DNA from: Ramlibacter montanisoli
Lineage (GTDB): Bacteria; Pseudomonadota; Gammaproteobacteria; Burkholderiales; Burkholderiaceae_C
Reading direction: 5' to 3'
Assembly: GCF_013087525.1 (NCBI RefSeq)
Contig: NZ_JABFCS010000001.1
Coordinates: 4,216,001 to 4,280,000, forward strand
DNA length: 64,000 nt
Positions 50,917-59,886 of this stretch are shown here, one piece after another. The notes under the pieces were generated by a model. The model made no database searches. It saw only the letters and a program-made list of their open reading frames with translations, and was not told where the DNA came from. Numbering within the stretch: position 1 is the first letter of the stretch; the number at the start of each line of letters is the position of its first letter. A program made the translations under genes and the position numbers.

Positions 50917-51012
50917 CGTGTCGGTGATCCCGCACAGGCGGAAGCATCCGGACCCGACTGCCGCGGGCACCGGGTGCGGCGAGCATGGAAGCATCACCGA
51001 ACAGGAGCACGG

Positions 51013-51513
51013 ATGAACGACACCAAACAACACCAGGTCCTCTGGGGCCTGATCAAGGACACCCGCTTTTGCATGCTGTCGCACCGCCACACCGACGGCA
51101 CGCTGCACTCGCATCCCCTCACCACGCAGAACAAGGAGCTCGGCGAGGACGGCTGCCTCTATTTCTTCGTCTCGCGTTCCAGCGAGGTCGGCCAGCGCCT
51201 GCAGCAGGACGGCAACGTGAACCTCGCCTATGCCAACGTCGAGAAGGACACCTGGGTGTCCGTCACCGGCACGGCGCGCGTCTCGCAGGACATGCAGAAG
51301 AAGAAGAAGCTGTTCAACGTGATGGCCAAGGCCTGGTTCCCGGGCGGGGTGGACGACCCGAACCTGGAACTGGTGGAAGTGAAGATCGAAGAGGCCGAGT
51401 ACTGGAACGTCAAGGAGAACAAGCTGCTGCAGCTGCTCAAGATGGGCAAGGCCGCGGCCACCGGCACCCGTCCCGACGGCATGGGCGAACACGCCGAAGT
51501 GCACTTCGACTGA
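51013..51513 (+). CDS. Pyridoxamine-phosphate-oxidase-like (general stress protein 26 type) protein
   Basis: The 166-residue flavin split-barrel protein resembles the GS26/PNPOx-like family. The first strand is LIKDTRFCMLSHRHTDGTLHSHPLTT, where an H-x-x-P element contributes to the flavin phosphate site. FFVSRSSEVGQRLQQDGNVNLAYANVEKDTWVSVTGTARV follows, then the long AKAWFPGGVDDPNLELVEVKIEEAEYWNV segment characteristic of this family. An ACAGGAGCACGG ribosome site precedes the ATG at 51013. The family binds FMN or F420-like flavins and is stress-related. It lies 94 bases upstream of the HPF-like gene on the same strand. Confidence 0.88.
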   Translation: MNDTKQHQVLWGLIKDTRFCMLSHRHTDGTLHSHPLTTQNKELGEDGCLYFFVSRSSEVGQRLQQDGNVNLAYANVEKDTWVSVTGTARVSQDMQKKKKLFNVMAKAWFPGGVDDPNLELVEVKIEEAEYWNVKENKLLQLLKMGKAAATGTRPDGMGEHAEVHFD

Positions 51514-51539
51514 GGGGAAACCCGAGGGGCCGGGGCCGC

Positions 51540-51553
51540 TTGAGATTTGTCAA
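51540..51553. promoter_or_regulatory. FNR/Anr-like box upstream of the HPF-like gene
   Basis: TTGA-GATTTG-TCAA matches the TTGA-N6-TCAA scheme of FNR/Anr sites. It is centred about 61 bases before the ATG at 51607, close to the position of the box before the hemerythrin gene. It supports oxygen-limited expression of the hibernation-factor-like gene. Confidence 0.55.
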
Positions 51554-51606
51554 CTGGACCGGGCAACTGCTGCGTCATCGTGGAGTCCTGCCACCAAGGA
51601 CTCCAC

Positions 51607-51933
51607 ATGAACCAACCCGTCGACCTGCGTTTCATCGGCATGCTCTCCAGCGAGAGCGCCGAAGCCGCCGCGCTGGGCGGCATCACCGCGCTCGACGAGG
51701 CGCACCGGCAGGTGCGCGGGTGGAAGGTGAGCATGGAGCCGCCGCAATCCGCCTGGGGCCTGCCGGCCTACGCAGTGCAGGTGCAGGCGGAGCTGGACGA
51801 AGGGGCGCTGGTCGCCACCCGCGCGCACGGCTCGGACCTGATGGCCGCGATGCAGGACGCGTTCGAGGGCATGCAGCAGCTGCTCGGACGCCGTGCGTCC
51901 GCGCAGCCGCAGCACGTCACTTCTTCGTACTGA
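51607..51933 (+). CDS. HPF/RaiA-like ribosome hibernation protein (divergent)
   Basis: The 108-residue protein has the pattern of the S30AE/HPF domain: a beta strand (VDLRFIGMLSSESAEAAAL), a helix (ITALDEAHRQVRGWKVSMEPP), strands (YAVQVQAELDEGALVATRAHG) and the terminal helix SDLMAAMQDAFEGMQQLLGRR. The spacing of the A-M-x-A helix matches HPF/RaiA. Basic rRNA-contact residues seem fewer than in classical HPF, so binding may differ. The family silences or stores ribosomes in stationary or oxygen-limited cells; the FNR-like box upstream fits. Its end overlaps the convergent cytochrome gene by 17 bases. Confidence 0.65.
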   Translation: MNQPVDLRFIGMLSSESAEAAALGGITALDEAHRQVRGWKVSMEPPQSAWGLPAYAVQVQAELDEGALVATRAHGSDLMAAMQDAFEGMQQLLGRRASAQPQHVTSSY

Positions 51934-52321
51934 TCGACTGCAGGTAGGCGACCACGTCGCCGATCTGCTCGTCCGTCAGTTCTTCGCCCCACGGAGGCAT
52001 GTACTCGGAACGGGCCACGGCCTTGCCGCCGCTGCGGATGATCAGCCGCATGTAGGCCGCGTTCTTGTCGCTTTCGCGCAGGTTGGCCGGCTTGGGGTTG
52101 TACAACTTGGCCGCGCGGCCGCTGCCGTCGGCATTGGGGCCGTGGCAGGTCACGCAGTAGTTGAAGAACACCAGGCTGCCGCGGAAGTGCGCGGCGTCCG
52201 GGCCGTCGCGCGCCAGCAGCGGCGTCGCGGTGGCCTGGACCACCTGGGCATGGGCGTCGGAGATCTGGCCCTGCGCCTGCATCGCCAGCAGCAGGCCGGC
52301 GGCCAGGGCGAATTTCTTCAT
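51917..52321 (-). CDS. Class I cytochrome c
   Basis: The 134-residue periplasmic cytochrome has a signal peptide (MKKFALAAGLLLAMQAQG). One c-type haem site CVTCHG (Cys-x-x-Cys-His) follows an FFNYC lead. An axial-Met region is in RSEYMPPWGEELTDEQ, followed by the terminal helix IGDVVAYLQSIS. This is the cytochrome c class I or cbb3-type CccA-like fold. The start ATG at 52321 overlaps the stop of the cupredoxin gene (ATGA), so both electron carriers are coupled. It is probably an electron donor to the peroxidase or the oxidase. Confidence 0.9.
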   Translation of the reverse strand: MKKFALAAGLLLAMQAQGQISDAHAQVVQATATPLLARDGPDAAHFRGSLVFFNYCVTCHGPNADGSGRAAKLYNPKPANLRESDKNAAYMRLIIRSGGKAVARSEYMPPWGEELTDEQIGDVVAYLQSISTKK

Positions 52322-52638
52322 TTCTTCACCTCGATCACCAGCTTCATGTCGGGGTGCACCGCGCACTCCACTTCCACCGTCCCCGCCTTGTCCATCACGA
52401 CCGACTTGGACAGGCCCTGGCCGTAGGAGCCGAGGTCGAAGCTCTTCACGTCCGAGAGCGAGAAGATGTTGTGCGCGAAGGGGTCGTCGTTGATGAACTT
52501 GACGTTGTCGCCCTGGTTCACGTTCAGGCGCTTGACCGAGAAGGCCTTGCCCTTCTGGCTGACGACGTGCTCGGCCGCATGCGCGGGCCCGCAGACGAGG
52601 ATGGCCAGGGCGGCGGCGGCTGGCAGGATGGTTCGCAT
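52318..52638 (-). CDS. Cupredoxin (plastocyanin-like blue copper protein)
   Basis: The 106-residue exported protein has a signal peptide (LPAAAALAILVCGPAHA). The copper ligands are visible as His in PFAHNIFSL, Cys and His in VECAVHPDMKL, and Met in the same loop. The beta-sandwich strand pattern (VVSQKGKAFSVKRLNVNQGDNVKFIND) is typical of plastocyanin/azurin-like carriers. It is coupled to the cytochrome c gene and lies 27 bases after the chemoreceptor gene. It shuttles electrons in the periplasm, possibly to the MauG-type peroxidase. Confidence 0.87.
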   Translation of the reverse strand: MRTILPAAAALAILVCGPAHAAEHVVSQKGKAFSVKRLNVNQGDNVKFINDDPFAHNIFSLSDVKSFDLGSYGQGLSKSVVMDKAGTVEVECAVHPDMKLVIEVKK

Positions 52639-52665
52639 GGTGGTGACTCCCGTGGATGGCTCAGG

Positions 52666-54252
52666 TCAGGCCTGAAGGTTGGAAAGGCGTTGCGTCAGCG
52701 CCGCGGAGGTTTGCGACAGGGACGCGGAGGTTTCGTCGAGCAGGCGCGCGTGGCGCTCGCCGTCTGCGAGGGCATGGGCGAGCGCCTGCGATTCGCGGTC
52801 CATGAACTGGACGCGATCGACCTGGCGCTGGAAGGATTCGCGGAAGCCCTGCACTTCCTTGTGCATGCCGTCCACCAGCGACTGGTTGGAACGCGCTGAG
52901 GTATCGAGGGCGGCGATGCGGCCGGCCCCTTCGTCCATCAGCACGCTGGTTTCCTGCACCGCCGCGGTGGTGGCGCCGAGCTGGCGGGTGATGTCCTCGC
53001 TGGCGCGGCGGATCTGCAGGGCGGCCTGCTGCGTGTCTTCGGACAGCCTGCGCACGGAGCTCGCGATCACCGAGAAGCCGCGTCCCGCATCGCCTGCGCG
53101 GGCGGCTTCCACCGCGGCGTTGAGCGACAGCAGGCGGGTGGTGGAGGAGATCACCTCGATCTGGTCGGCGAAGCGCGCGATGTCGCTGCGGCTCTTGGCC
53201 AGCGCGGTGGTCGCTTCCAGCAGCTTGTGCAGGCGCGCGGTGGTCCCCTGGATCTGCTCGGCCACCAGGCCGGCCTCGCCGGCGTGCTGGCGCGACATCT
53301 CGGCCGATGCGTTGCAGGTCTCGCCGAGCTGGTCCACGTCGTCCAGGCACACGCGCGCTTCCTGCAGCATGGACTGCATCGCGTCCTGGCAGCGTTCCAG
53401 CAGCTCGCGCAGGCGCTGGTTGGCCTGCTGCACGTCGCCGTTGACGCCATCGAGCTGGCTGCCGCCGGTTTCCAGTTCGCGCGCGCTGTGCGCCACTTCC
53501 TCCAGCAGCTGCTCCACCGGGGCGAAGCGGCGCTTCAGGCGTTTGTAGAACAGCACGCCACCCGCGGTGCTGACCGTGGCGGCGAGCACCAGGCCCCACA
53601 GCATGCGCTCGAACAGCTGCGAACGCTCCTCGGTGGCGCGCAGCCGCGCCTCGCCTTCGCGGGCGAGGATGGTGGTGGACAGGGCGTCGATCTGCCTGAG
53701 CTGTTCGACGATGCCTTCGCGCGCGGCCGCGGCCTGCGCCCGCTCGCCCTTGCGGGCCAGCATGATCACGTTGACGCGCGGCGTCTTCACCGCATCCACC
53801 AGTTGGCTCATGCGACCGACGTCGGTGCTCTGGGGCATGGCGGCGCGCAAGGCGGTCACCGCGTCCTCCAGCTTGGAGGCGGCGGCGATGGAGGCCACCG
53901 CGGCCGCGCGCACGCGGGCCGCGTCCTCCTCCGCCATCGTCTGCGACAGCAGGCGGTCGACTTCCAGCACGGCGAGCCGCGCTTCGACGGCGGCGCGCGA
54001 GCGGGTCTCGTTCACCGTTTCCGCCTGCGCCACCGAGTTGATCACGTGCCACATGGCCGCGGCCGACACGGCTGCCACCGCCACCACCAGCAGCGTGATG
54101 CCGGTGGCGAACCAGCTCAGCTCACGCTTCCAGCGGGCCACCAGGCTGCCCGAGCGGCCCGAGCGACGCGCCGTGGCGGCCGCTTGCGGGTTCGCGTCGT
54201 ACGACACCTGGGGGAGCGATAAAGGAGCGCCCATGACTGCTGCCTTGGCCAT
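52666..54252 (-). CDS. Methyl-accepting chemotaxis protein
   Basis: The 528-residue inner-membrane chemoreceptor has an N-terminal helix (about 46-66, WFATGITLLVVAVAAVSAAAM) and a mostly helical periplasmic sensor (about 70-215). A second helix is MLWGLVLAATVSTAGGVLFYKRL. A cytoplasmic coiled coil then leads to the CheA/CheW-binding hairpin SLNAAVEAARAGDAGRGFSVIASSVRRLSEDTQQAALQI, slightly divergent from the usual E-V-R-x-L-A-E tip. The sensor has no recognised ligand fold. It starts 18 bases before the peroxidase stop and sits within a redox gene block, so electron-flow or peroxide sensing is a plausible role (inference). Confidence 0.9.
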   Translation of the reverse strand: MAKAAVMGAPLSLPQVSYDANPQAAATARRSGRSGSLVARWKRELSWFATGITLLVVAVAAVSAAAMWHVINSVAQAETVNETRSRAAVEARLAVLEVDRLLSQTMAEEDAARVRAAAVASIAAASKLEDAVTALRAAMPQSTDVGRMSQLVDAVKTPRVNVIMLARKGERAQAAAAREGIVEQLRQIDALSTTILAREGEARLRATEERSQLFERMLWGLVLAATVSTAGGVLFYKRLKRRFAPVEQLLEEVAHSARELETGGSQLDGVNGDVQQANQRLRELLERCQDAMQSMLQEARVCLDDVDQLGETCNASAEMSRQHAGEAGLVAEQIQGTTARLHKLLEATTALAKSRSDIARFADQIEVISSTTRLLSLNAAVEAARAGDAGRGFSVIASSVRRLSEDTQQAALQIRRASEDITRQLGATTAAVQETSVLMDEGAGRIAALDTSARSNQSLVDGMHKEVQGFRESFQRQVDRVQFMDRESQALAHALADGERHARLLDETSASLSQTSAALTQRLSNLQA

Positions 54253-54270
54253 GCCTGCCTGCTTTGCGGC

Positions 54271-55303
54271 CTAGTGCGGAAGCTGGGGCGCGACCACGAC
54301 GACGGGCTGGCCCGTCAGCGAGCGCATGAAGGCGACCAGGTCCGACTTCTCCTGCTCCGACAGCGTCAGCTGCTTCATGTCGGCGGAGAGGTTGCTGCGG
54401 TCGTCGCCGCCCGCGCGCGTAGTGCTCCACGACCTCGCGCAGCGTCGCCGCGGAACCGTCGCGGAAGTAGGGCGCGGTCAGCTCGATGTCGCGCAGCGTC
54501 GGCGTCTTGAAGGCGCCCTTCATCGAGGCGACCTTGCGGATGTTGAAGCGGCCCAGGTCGGGCGTGCCCGCGCTCTTGATGCCGATGTTGTGGAAGCCGT
54601 TGTCGGTGAAGTTGGGACCGCTGTGGCACGAGGAGCAGTTGCCCTTGGCCGGGTCGGTGAAGACCCTGAAGCCGCGGTGCTGCTCGGGCGTGAGCGCCCT
54701 GGTGTCGCCGGCCAGCCAGCGGTCGAAGGGCGCATTGCGCGAGATCACCGTGCGCTCGAAGGCGGCCAGCGCCTTGGCGATGGTCTCCTCGCCGATCGCT
54801 TCGCCGGGGTAGGCCTTGCCGAACATGGCCTTGTACGCCGGCATGCTGCCCAGCCGCGCGATGACGGTCGGGAAGTCGCTGTTCATCTCGTCGGGCGCCT
54901 TCATCGGGCCCAGGGCCTGGTCTTCCAGCGACTTCTTGCGGCCGTCCCACATGAACTGCGTGTTGAAGGCGGTATTGATGATCGTGGGCGTCGCGCGGCC
55001 GAGCACGGCGCCGCCGAAGCCGACGGCCGTCTTCTGCCCGTCCGACCAGCCCAGCGAGGGGTTGTGGCAGGTGGCGCAGGAACTCGCCCCGTTGCCGGAC
55101 AGGCGCGGATCGAAGAACAGGGCGCGGCCCAGTTCGACCCGGGCGGGCGAGCTCACGTTGTCCTTGGGCATCGGCACGGCCGGCAGGCGCCAGGCCGACT
55201 TGTCGTCCGCGCTGGGCGCCGGTACCCTGTCCGAAGCCAGCAGCGTGGTGGCGGACAGCACCGCGGCGGCGGCGATGCAGGAAAGGATTGCGGTCTTGGC
55301 CAT
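54271..55303 (-). CDS. Di-haem cytochrome c peroxidase, MauG/CcpA type (one-base insertion)
   Basis: The roughly 343-residue periplasmic di-haem enzyme has a signal peptide (about 1-23) and two c-haem sites: CATCH (76-80) and CSSCH (223-227). It also has the conserved PTIINTAFNTQFMWDGR and LFFDPRLSGNG stretches of the cytochrome c peroxidase/MauG family. The span is one base too long: near 54408-54412 an extra base in the GC-rich run shifts the C-terminus. Removing it restores GGDDRSNLSADMKQLTLSEQEK through LPH at 54271. It reduces H2O2 with electrons from cytochrome or cupredoxin. It is first of the run peroxidase-chemoreceptor-cupredoxin-cytochrome. Confidence 0.9.
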
Positions 55304-55513
55304 GTGTCGGGCTCCTGGTGACGTGGCCCCGCCGAGGTAACGGCAAGGGTGGTGTCACTTTAGGAGACAACTGCTACAAAGTGCAACAGCCATCCCGTGG
55401 ATGCAACGCCCGCCCGCGCCGCGAGTCCGGCCGCCCGTCGGGAATCAGGGGATAACGGTTAGGGACGACGCCTTAAGCATTCGCCCTAGACTCGGCTTCC
55501 AGGCCTTTCCGTC

Positions 55514-56209
55514 TCACTGCAGGCAGTAGCTGCTGCCCCGCCGGTGGCTGGCGCCCCAGGTCCGGTAGGCGGTGCGGTCGATGTGGATGCGGCCGCTCGG
55601 ATAGCGGCTCATGCCCATGTCCCAGGCCTGGCCCTCGTCCCGCCAGAAGCGGCACAGGCGCTGTCCTTCCTCCTCGGGCACCGGGGCGATGTCGACCGCG
55701 AAGCGCACATGCGAGCTGCCCGGCGCCCCGCCGGCACAGCGGTTCAGCTGCGGGTCACGGTAGGCGGAGACGACCTCGAAGCCGGTGAGCACCTGCCGCT
55801 TCTTGAGTTCGCGCAGCAGCACCAGCAGGTCGCGCACCGTCGGCCAGGCCTGCGCGGGCGGCAGCTGGAAGGGCTCGGCCCGGCACTCCTTCCACATGGA
55901 GGCGCTGCGCAGCAGCTGGTACATGGGCACCACCTGGGCGACCTGCTCCGCCACCAGGAACTGCTCGAAGGCGTCGACGTCGGCCACGTGCTTCGCGCGC
56001 CAGGCCGCAAACAGGACCGCGTCGCGTTCCGGATCGGCCAGCACCTCCGCGGGGAGAGCGGGCGCAGGTGCGGGCGCCGGTGCCGGCGCGGAAGGAGCGG
56101 GTGGGGGTGCCGGCGGCCGCGCTTCCTGCCGCGGCGTGCAGGCGGCGAGCGTGCCCAGCAGCAGCGCAAGAACGAGGCGCAGGTGGCGCAGCGAACCGGG
56201 CTTTCCCAT
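55514..56209 (-). CDS. Lipoprotein M15-type peptidase
   Basis: The 231-residue protein has a lipoprotein signal ending LAACTP and a long Ala/Pro linker (about 25-55). A helical segment and a C-terminal peptidase M15-like domain follow. The zinc-site pattern is visible as SSHVRFAVDIAP (H-x6-D) and SGRIHIDRTAYRTWG (H-x-D). Cysteines at MWKEC, LNRC, RLC and YCLQ may pair. M15 enzymes are D-Ala-D-Ala carboxypeptidases/dipeptidases or L,D-type cell-wall hydrolases. It is anchored at the membrane and presumably acts on peptidoglycan. The 210 bases downstream hold no further gene. Confidence 0.85.
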   Translation of the reverse strand: MGKPGSLRHLRLVLALLLGTLAACTPRQEARPPAPPPAPSAPAPAPAPAPALPAEVLADPERDAVLFAAWRAKHVADVDAFEQFLVAEQVAQVVPMYQLLRSASMWKECRAEPFQLPPAQAWPTVRDLLVLLRELKKRQVLTGFEVVSAYRDPQLNRCAGGAPGSSHVRFAVDIAPVPEEEGQRLCRFWRDEGQAWDMGMSRYPSGRIHIDRTAYRTWGASHRRGSSYCLQ

Positions 56210-56254
56210 GGCAAAAGCCTAGCGCAGGCCCGCGCTCCCGGGTGCAGGACGGAT

Positions 56255-58365
56255 TCAGCCCTCGAGTGGGAAGCCGAGCTCGAAGCGCACGCCGTCGCCG
56301 CTGTTGAGCGCCCGCACGGTCCCGCCCATCTTGGCCATGTAGGTGCGCGCGACGAACAGGCCCTGGCCGCGCCGGCCGGACGGTTCCGCCGCGGCCGCGT
56401 CGCTGACGCCATAGTCGAAGATGCGTTCCAGCAGCGCCTCGGGAATGGCCGGGCCCTGGTTGTGGATGCCGACCACGGCCTGACGCTCGCGCACGTCCAG
56501 CGTGAGCACGATCGGCGTGCCGGGCGTGCGATGCCGCTGCGCGTTGCGCAGGATGTGCGTCACCACGTCTTCCAGCGAGAAGGCATCGGCGCGCACCATG
56601 ACCGGCCGCGCCTGGCCCTCGTAGCGCACGTCCCCGATGCCGGCGAACTGCGCATTGGCCGCCACCTCGCGCAGGAAGGCATCCAGGTCCAGCGGTGCGA
56701 GCTCCAGCTGCGCCGCCGCCAGTGCTTCGCCCGGCGAGGCCTGTCCGTACAGCACGCGCACGGCCTGCTGCATGCGCTGCACGTAGCGGTGCGCCGGATC
56801 GTCCGCATCCGGATGCAGCACCATCAGCGACTGCAGCGGCGACAGGATCTCGTGGCCCACCGCCTGCAGCATGTTGCGCTCGCGTTGCGCGCGCAGCTGC
56901 TCGCGCTGCACGTCGCTCTTCACGCGCTGCAGCAGGTCGGCCAGGCCGCCGGCCAGGATGCCCAGCTCGTCGCGCCCGCGCAGGTCGGAGACATCGAGCT
57001 GGCCGATGCGGGCATCGCCGCTGGCATCCATCTGCACGTTGTACGAGACGGCGGCCGCGCGCCGCGTCAGCACCGCGATGCGGCGGATCAGGCCGACCTC
57101 GATCACCAGCCAGGCGAGCACGATCGCGCCCAGCATGGCCGCCACGTACCAGGACATGCGCGTGGCGATCACGCCCAGGCTGCGGTCGATGCCGCGCGCG
57201 TCGCCGGCCAGCCGCACTTCGAAGCTGCCGGTGGGCGTGGCGATGGTCTCGCGCGCCTGCACCGGCTGCGGCCGCGTGGCCACGGGCAGCTGGTCGATCA
57301 CGCGCAGGATCAGCGGCGAGCTGCGGCCGGCGCCATCGTCGCTCGCCTTGAGCTCCGCGACCGGGCCGCGGCGCGGGCCGCCATGCGTGATGGTCAGCAC
57401 TTCGCCCGGCTGCAGCGTGCGCTGCAGGTCCTGCAGCGAGGCCGGCGGCAGCGCGCCGGGCGCGTTGCTGTCGAACAGGGGGCGGCGGCGCCGGGCGGCA
57501 GCATCTGCAGCTGCACGCGGATGCGGTCCAGGTCGGCCGGCGGCCACTCCGGGCGCGCGGCGGACAGCGCTTCGCGGAAGGCTTCCAGCGGCAGCCGCAG
57601 CGCATAGGACACGCGGCGCGGGCACTCCGGCAGCTCGCCGCCCGCGGAGCAGGCCGCGCTTTGCCACAGCCAGCCGCGGAAGTCGCGCACCGGCCGGGTG
57701 TCGGCGTCCAGGCTGCCGTCGCGGTTGCTGGTGAAGGCGGCGAAGCGTCCGCGCACCAGCGGCTCGCCGCGCAGCGAGAGCCGCTCGAACACCGCCACCC
57801 AGGTGCGCAGCTCGCCGCGCATCTCGAGGCGGATGCGCGCGTGGTGCACGGACTGCAGGTCGAGCTCGCCATCGGCACGGCCCGCCAGTTCGCCCGCCGT
57901 GAAGTGGCCCACGAGATAAAGGAAGCCGCCGGCATAGGCGTTGCTGCCCACGGCCACGCACAGCGCGCTGTCGTCCGGGTAGACGACCGAGCAGCCGGCC
58001 ACGTCCACCGCCTGCTGCGCCTTGCCCGGGTCGTCGATGTCCAGCGAGGGGTAGGGCAGCACGAGCGGCCGCAGCGGCACCGGCTCGCGCGCGGTGCCCG
58101 CATTCATCAGCGCGAGCTGGCCCGAGGGCTGGCGCAGGCGCGTGATGAGTTCGGCCTGCGCCTTGCGGAAGCCCTGCTGGTAGTTGCGGTAGCTGCGCTC
58201 CTTCTCGTCCTGCAGCAGCACGGCGGCCAGGGCGAGCGTCGCCACCGCCAGCAGCAGGAACACCAGCCGGATCAGGATCCGGCGGCGGAACGAGGCCAGG
58301 CCCAGCCGCGGCACCTCCAGCCTGGACAGCGCGAGGTCCGGCAGGCCCAGCCCGGGCAGCTTCAT
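56255..58365 (-). CDS. Sensor histidine kinase (one-base frameshift)
   Basis: The inner-membrane kinase is about 703 residues. It has an N-terminal helix (about 29-50, LIRLVFLLLAVATLALAAVLL), a long periplasmic sensor of about 350 residues, a second helix (MLGAIVLAWLVIEVGL), a HAMP-like segment and an H-box HEILSPLQSLM with the candidate phospho-His in GHEI. An HATPase with HILRNAQRH and GRRGQGLFVARTYMAKMGG follows. One base is missing in the G run 57478-57482, where AAAPLFDSN is restored. The start at 58365 overlaps the response-regulator stop (ATGA). The H-box is somewhat unusual, and the sensor ligand is unknown. Confidence 0.86.
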
Positions 58366-59080
58366 GCGCGCGGCTTCCTCGCGCCGTCCACCCAGCGGAA
58401 GCCGCGCATCGGCACGTTCTCTATGCCTTCGAAGGACGGGTCCACTTCGCGGAAGGCATCGCGGATCGTGCTGACGTGCTTGCGCACGTTGTCGCGGTTG
58501 CGGCCGCTCTTGACCACGTCGAACAGGTCCTCGTAGGACACCACTTCGCCGCGCCGCTGGTAGAGGGTGGCCAGGATGCGCTGCGCCGTCAGCGGTAGGT
58601 TGATGCGCTCGCCGCGCCAGGTCGGCGTGCGCTGCCACAGCGGATCAGGGAGAGCTCCGCCGCAGCGGCCGCTGGTGGCGCCTCCTGCTCGGCGCGCCGC
58701 TCGCGCGCCACCCGCAGGATCTCCAGGAAGGTCTCGATGAAGTCGGCTTCCTCGAAGGTCGTCTTCTGCAGGTAGTCCCAGGCGTCCAGCGCCTTCATGA
58801 TGCTGCGGTAGATCGCCGCCGGCATGGCCGATACCACCAGCACCGGCACGCCGGCACGCCGCTTGTTGATGGCGTTGATCAGGGCGACGCCGGCGTGGCG
58901 CTCGCGCCCCAATTCGATGTCCAGCAGCACCACGTCGTACTGCTCGCGCGCCAGCGCCGCTTCCGCGGCATCGCGGTCGAACCACTGGTGCACCTCGATG
59001 CCCGGGCGCGCCGCGCGGATCCAGCCGGCCAGCTGGTTGCTGGTGGGCACATCGTCCTCGATCACTGCGACGCGGGTCAT
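58362..59080 (-). CDS. OmpR-type response regulator (one-base frameshift)
   Basis: The roughly 239-residue regulator has an N-terminal receiver (VAVIEDDVPTSNQ, phospho-Asp54 in DVVLLDIELG, conserved Ser in VLVVSAMPA). A linker and a C-terminal winged helix (ERINLPLTAQRILATLYQRRGEVVSY, NVRKHVSTIRDAFRE, NVPMRGFRWV) follow. One base is missing near 58643-58650; restoring it gives ELSPDPLWQRTPTW. It is first in the minus-strand pair and overlaps the kinase start. It is divergent from the SPFH cluster across 141 bases, which include a perfect 22-base palindrome. Confidence 0.88.
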
Positions 59081-59112
59081 GCGCGGATTATGGAATGGCG
59101 CTGCGGACGCAG

Positions 59113-59134
59113 CCCCGGAAGATTTCTTCCGGGG
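59113..59134. promoter_or_regulatory. Perfect 22-base palindrome between the response regulator and SPFH-cluster genes
   Basis: Ten-base arms CCCCGGAAGA and TCTTCCGGGG meet at a two-base TT centre. It lies 33 bases before the regulator start and about 88-109 bases before the plus-strand gene at 59222. It is too symmetrical to be chance and may be an operator for the adjacent response regulator, controlling both directions; an RNA hairpin is the alternative. Confidence 0.6.
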
Positions 59135-59221
59135 CGTGAACGAAGCCGCCCCGCGGGCGCATTGTTCCTTCGCGGGCCGCTGCGAAGAATCGCTTTCATC
59201 GTCAACCCAAGGAGAAGCACG

Positions 59222-59860
59222 ATGACAAGCCGCACCACCACCACCCGCGCCCTGGCCCGCTTCGCGCTGGTCGCCGCCGCAGCCGTCGCCGCGGCGTCGC
59301 TGTGGGCCGGCAGCCGCCCCGAGCAGGGCCTGCTGCTCGATGCGCAGACCTGGCAGGAGGAAGTGACCACCGCCAGCACCGGTCCCTGGCCGGCCGATGG
59401 CTGGTACCGGCTGGAGCCGCGCGAGCGCGGCGTCGACGTGCGCGCCGTGCAGCCCGTCGAGGCCGGCGCCGTTCCGGCCAACGCGCTGTTCTTCCGCCTG
59501 CCCGGCACCGCGCTGAAGACCGGCCTGCGTGCCAGCTACCGCCACCTGGAAGTGCTGGCGCAGCCGCGCCTGGGCCGCGACCACGAGCTGAGCCTGGGCA
59601 CCAGCCGTTTCAGCATCCGCGTGGAGGAAACGCCGGTGGGCATCGAATACGCCATCGGCTACGGCGGCCAGACCTACACCTACGTGCTGGCCCCGGTGGG
59701 CGCGAGCACCAGCGTGGTGGACGTCGCCGACCTCGACGGCGACAACCGGCCCGACTTCCTGGTGGAGGTGGAGGACAACACGACCTACCTGCTGCTGTCC
59801 ACGAAGGCGAAGCCGGGCATGAACCTGCCCACCGCCGAACTGCCGGCGCACGGCTGCTGA
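59222..59860 (+). CDS. Exported FG-GAP/VCBS-like repeat protein
   Basis: The 212-residue protein begins with a signal peptide (ALARFALVAAAAVAAASLWAG). The mature part is beta-rich and ends with VVDVADLDGDNRPDFLVEVEDNTTYLLLST, the calcium-binding D-L-D-G-D-x-x-x-D-F motif typical of FG-GAP/VCBS propeller repeats. Only one such repeat is seen. The gene heads the plus-strand unit with the SPFH protein and the SH3-like protein. An AAGGAGAAGCACG ribosome site precedes it. It is probably a periplasmic partner of the cluster; no enzyme motif is visible. Confidence 0.7.
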   Translation: MTSRTTTTRALARFALVAAAAVAAASLWAGSRPEQGLLLDAQTWQEEVTTASTGPWPADGWYRLEPRERGVDVRAVQPVEAGAVPANALFFRLPGTALKTGLRASYRHLEVLAQPRLGRDHELSLGTSRFSIRVEETPVGIEYAIGYGGQTYTYVLAPVGASTSVVDVADLDGDNRPDFLVEVEDNTTYLLLSTKAKPGMNLPTAELPAHGC

Positions 59861-59886
59861 AAGCGGGAAGGAACGAGGAGAACACC

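Noticed and set aside
55304..55513. Gap between the peroxidase and M15 peptidase genes
   Set aside because: Partial TTAGG/CCTTA symmetry near 55457-55475 is imperfect and not above chance by eye.
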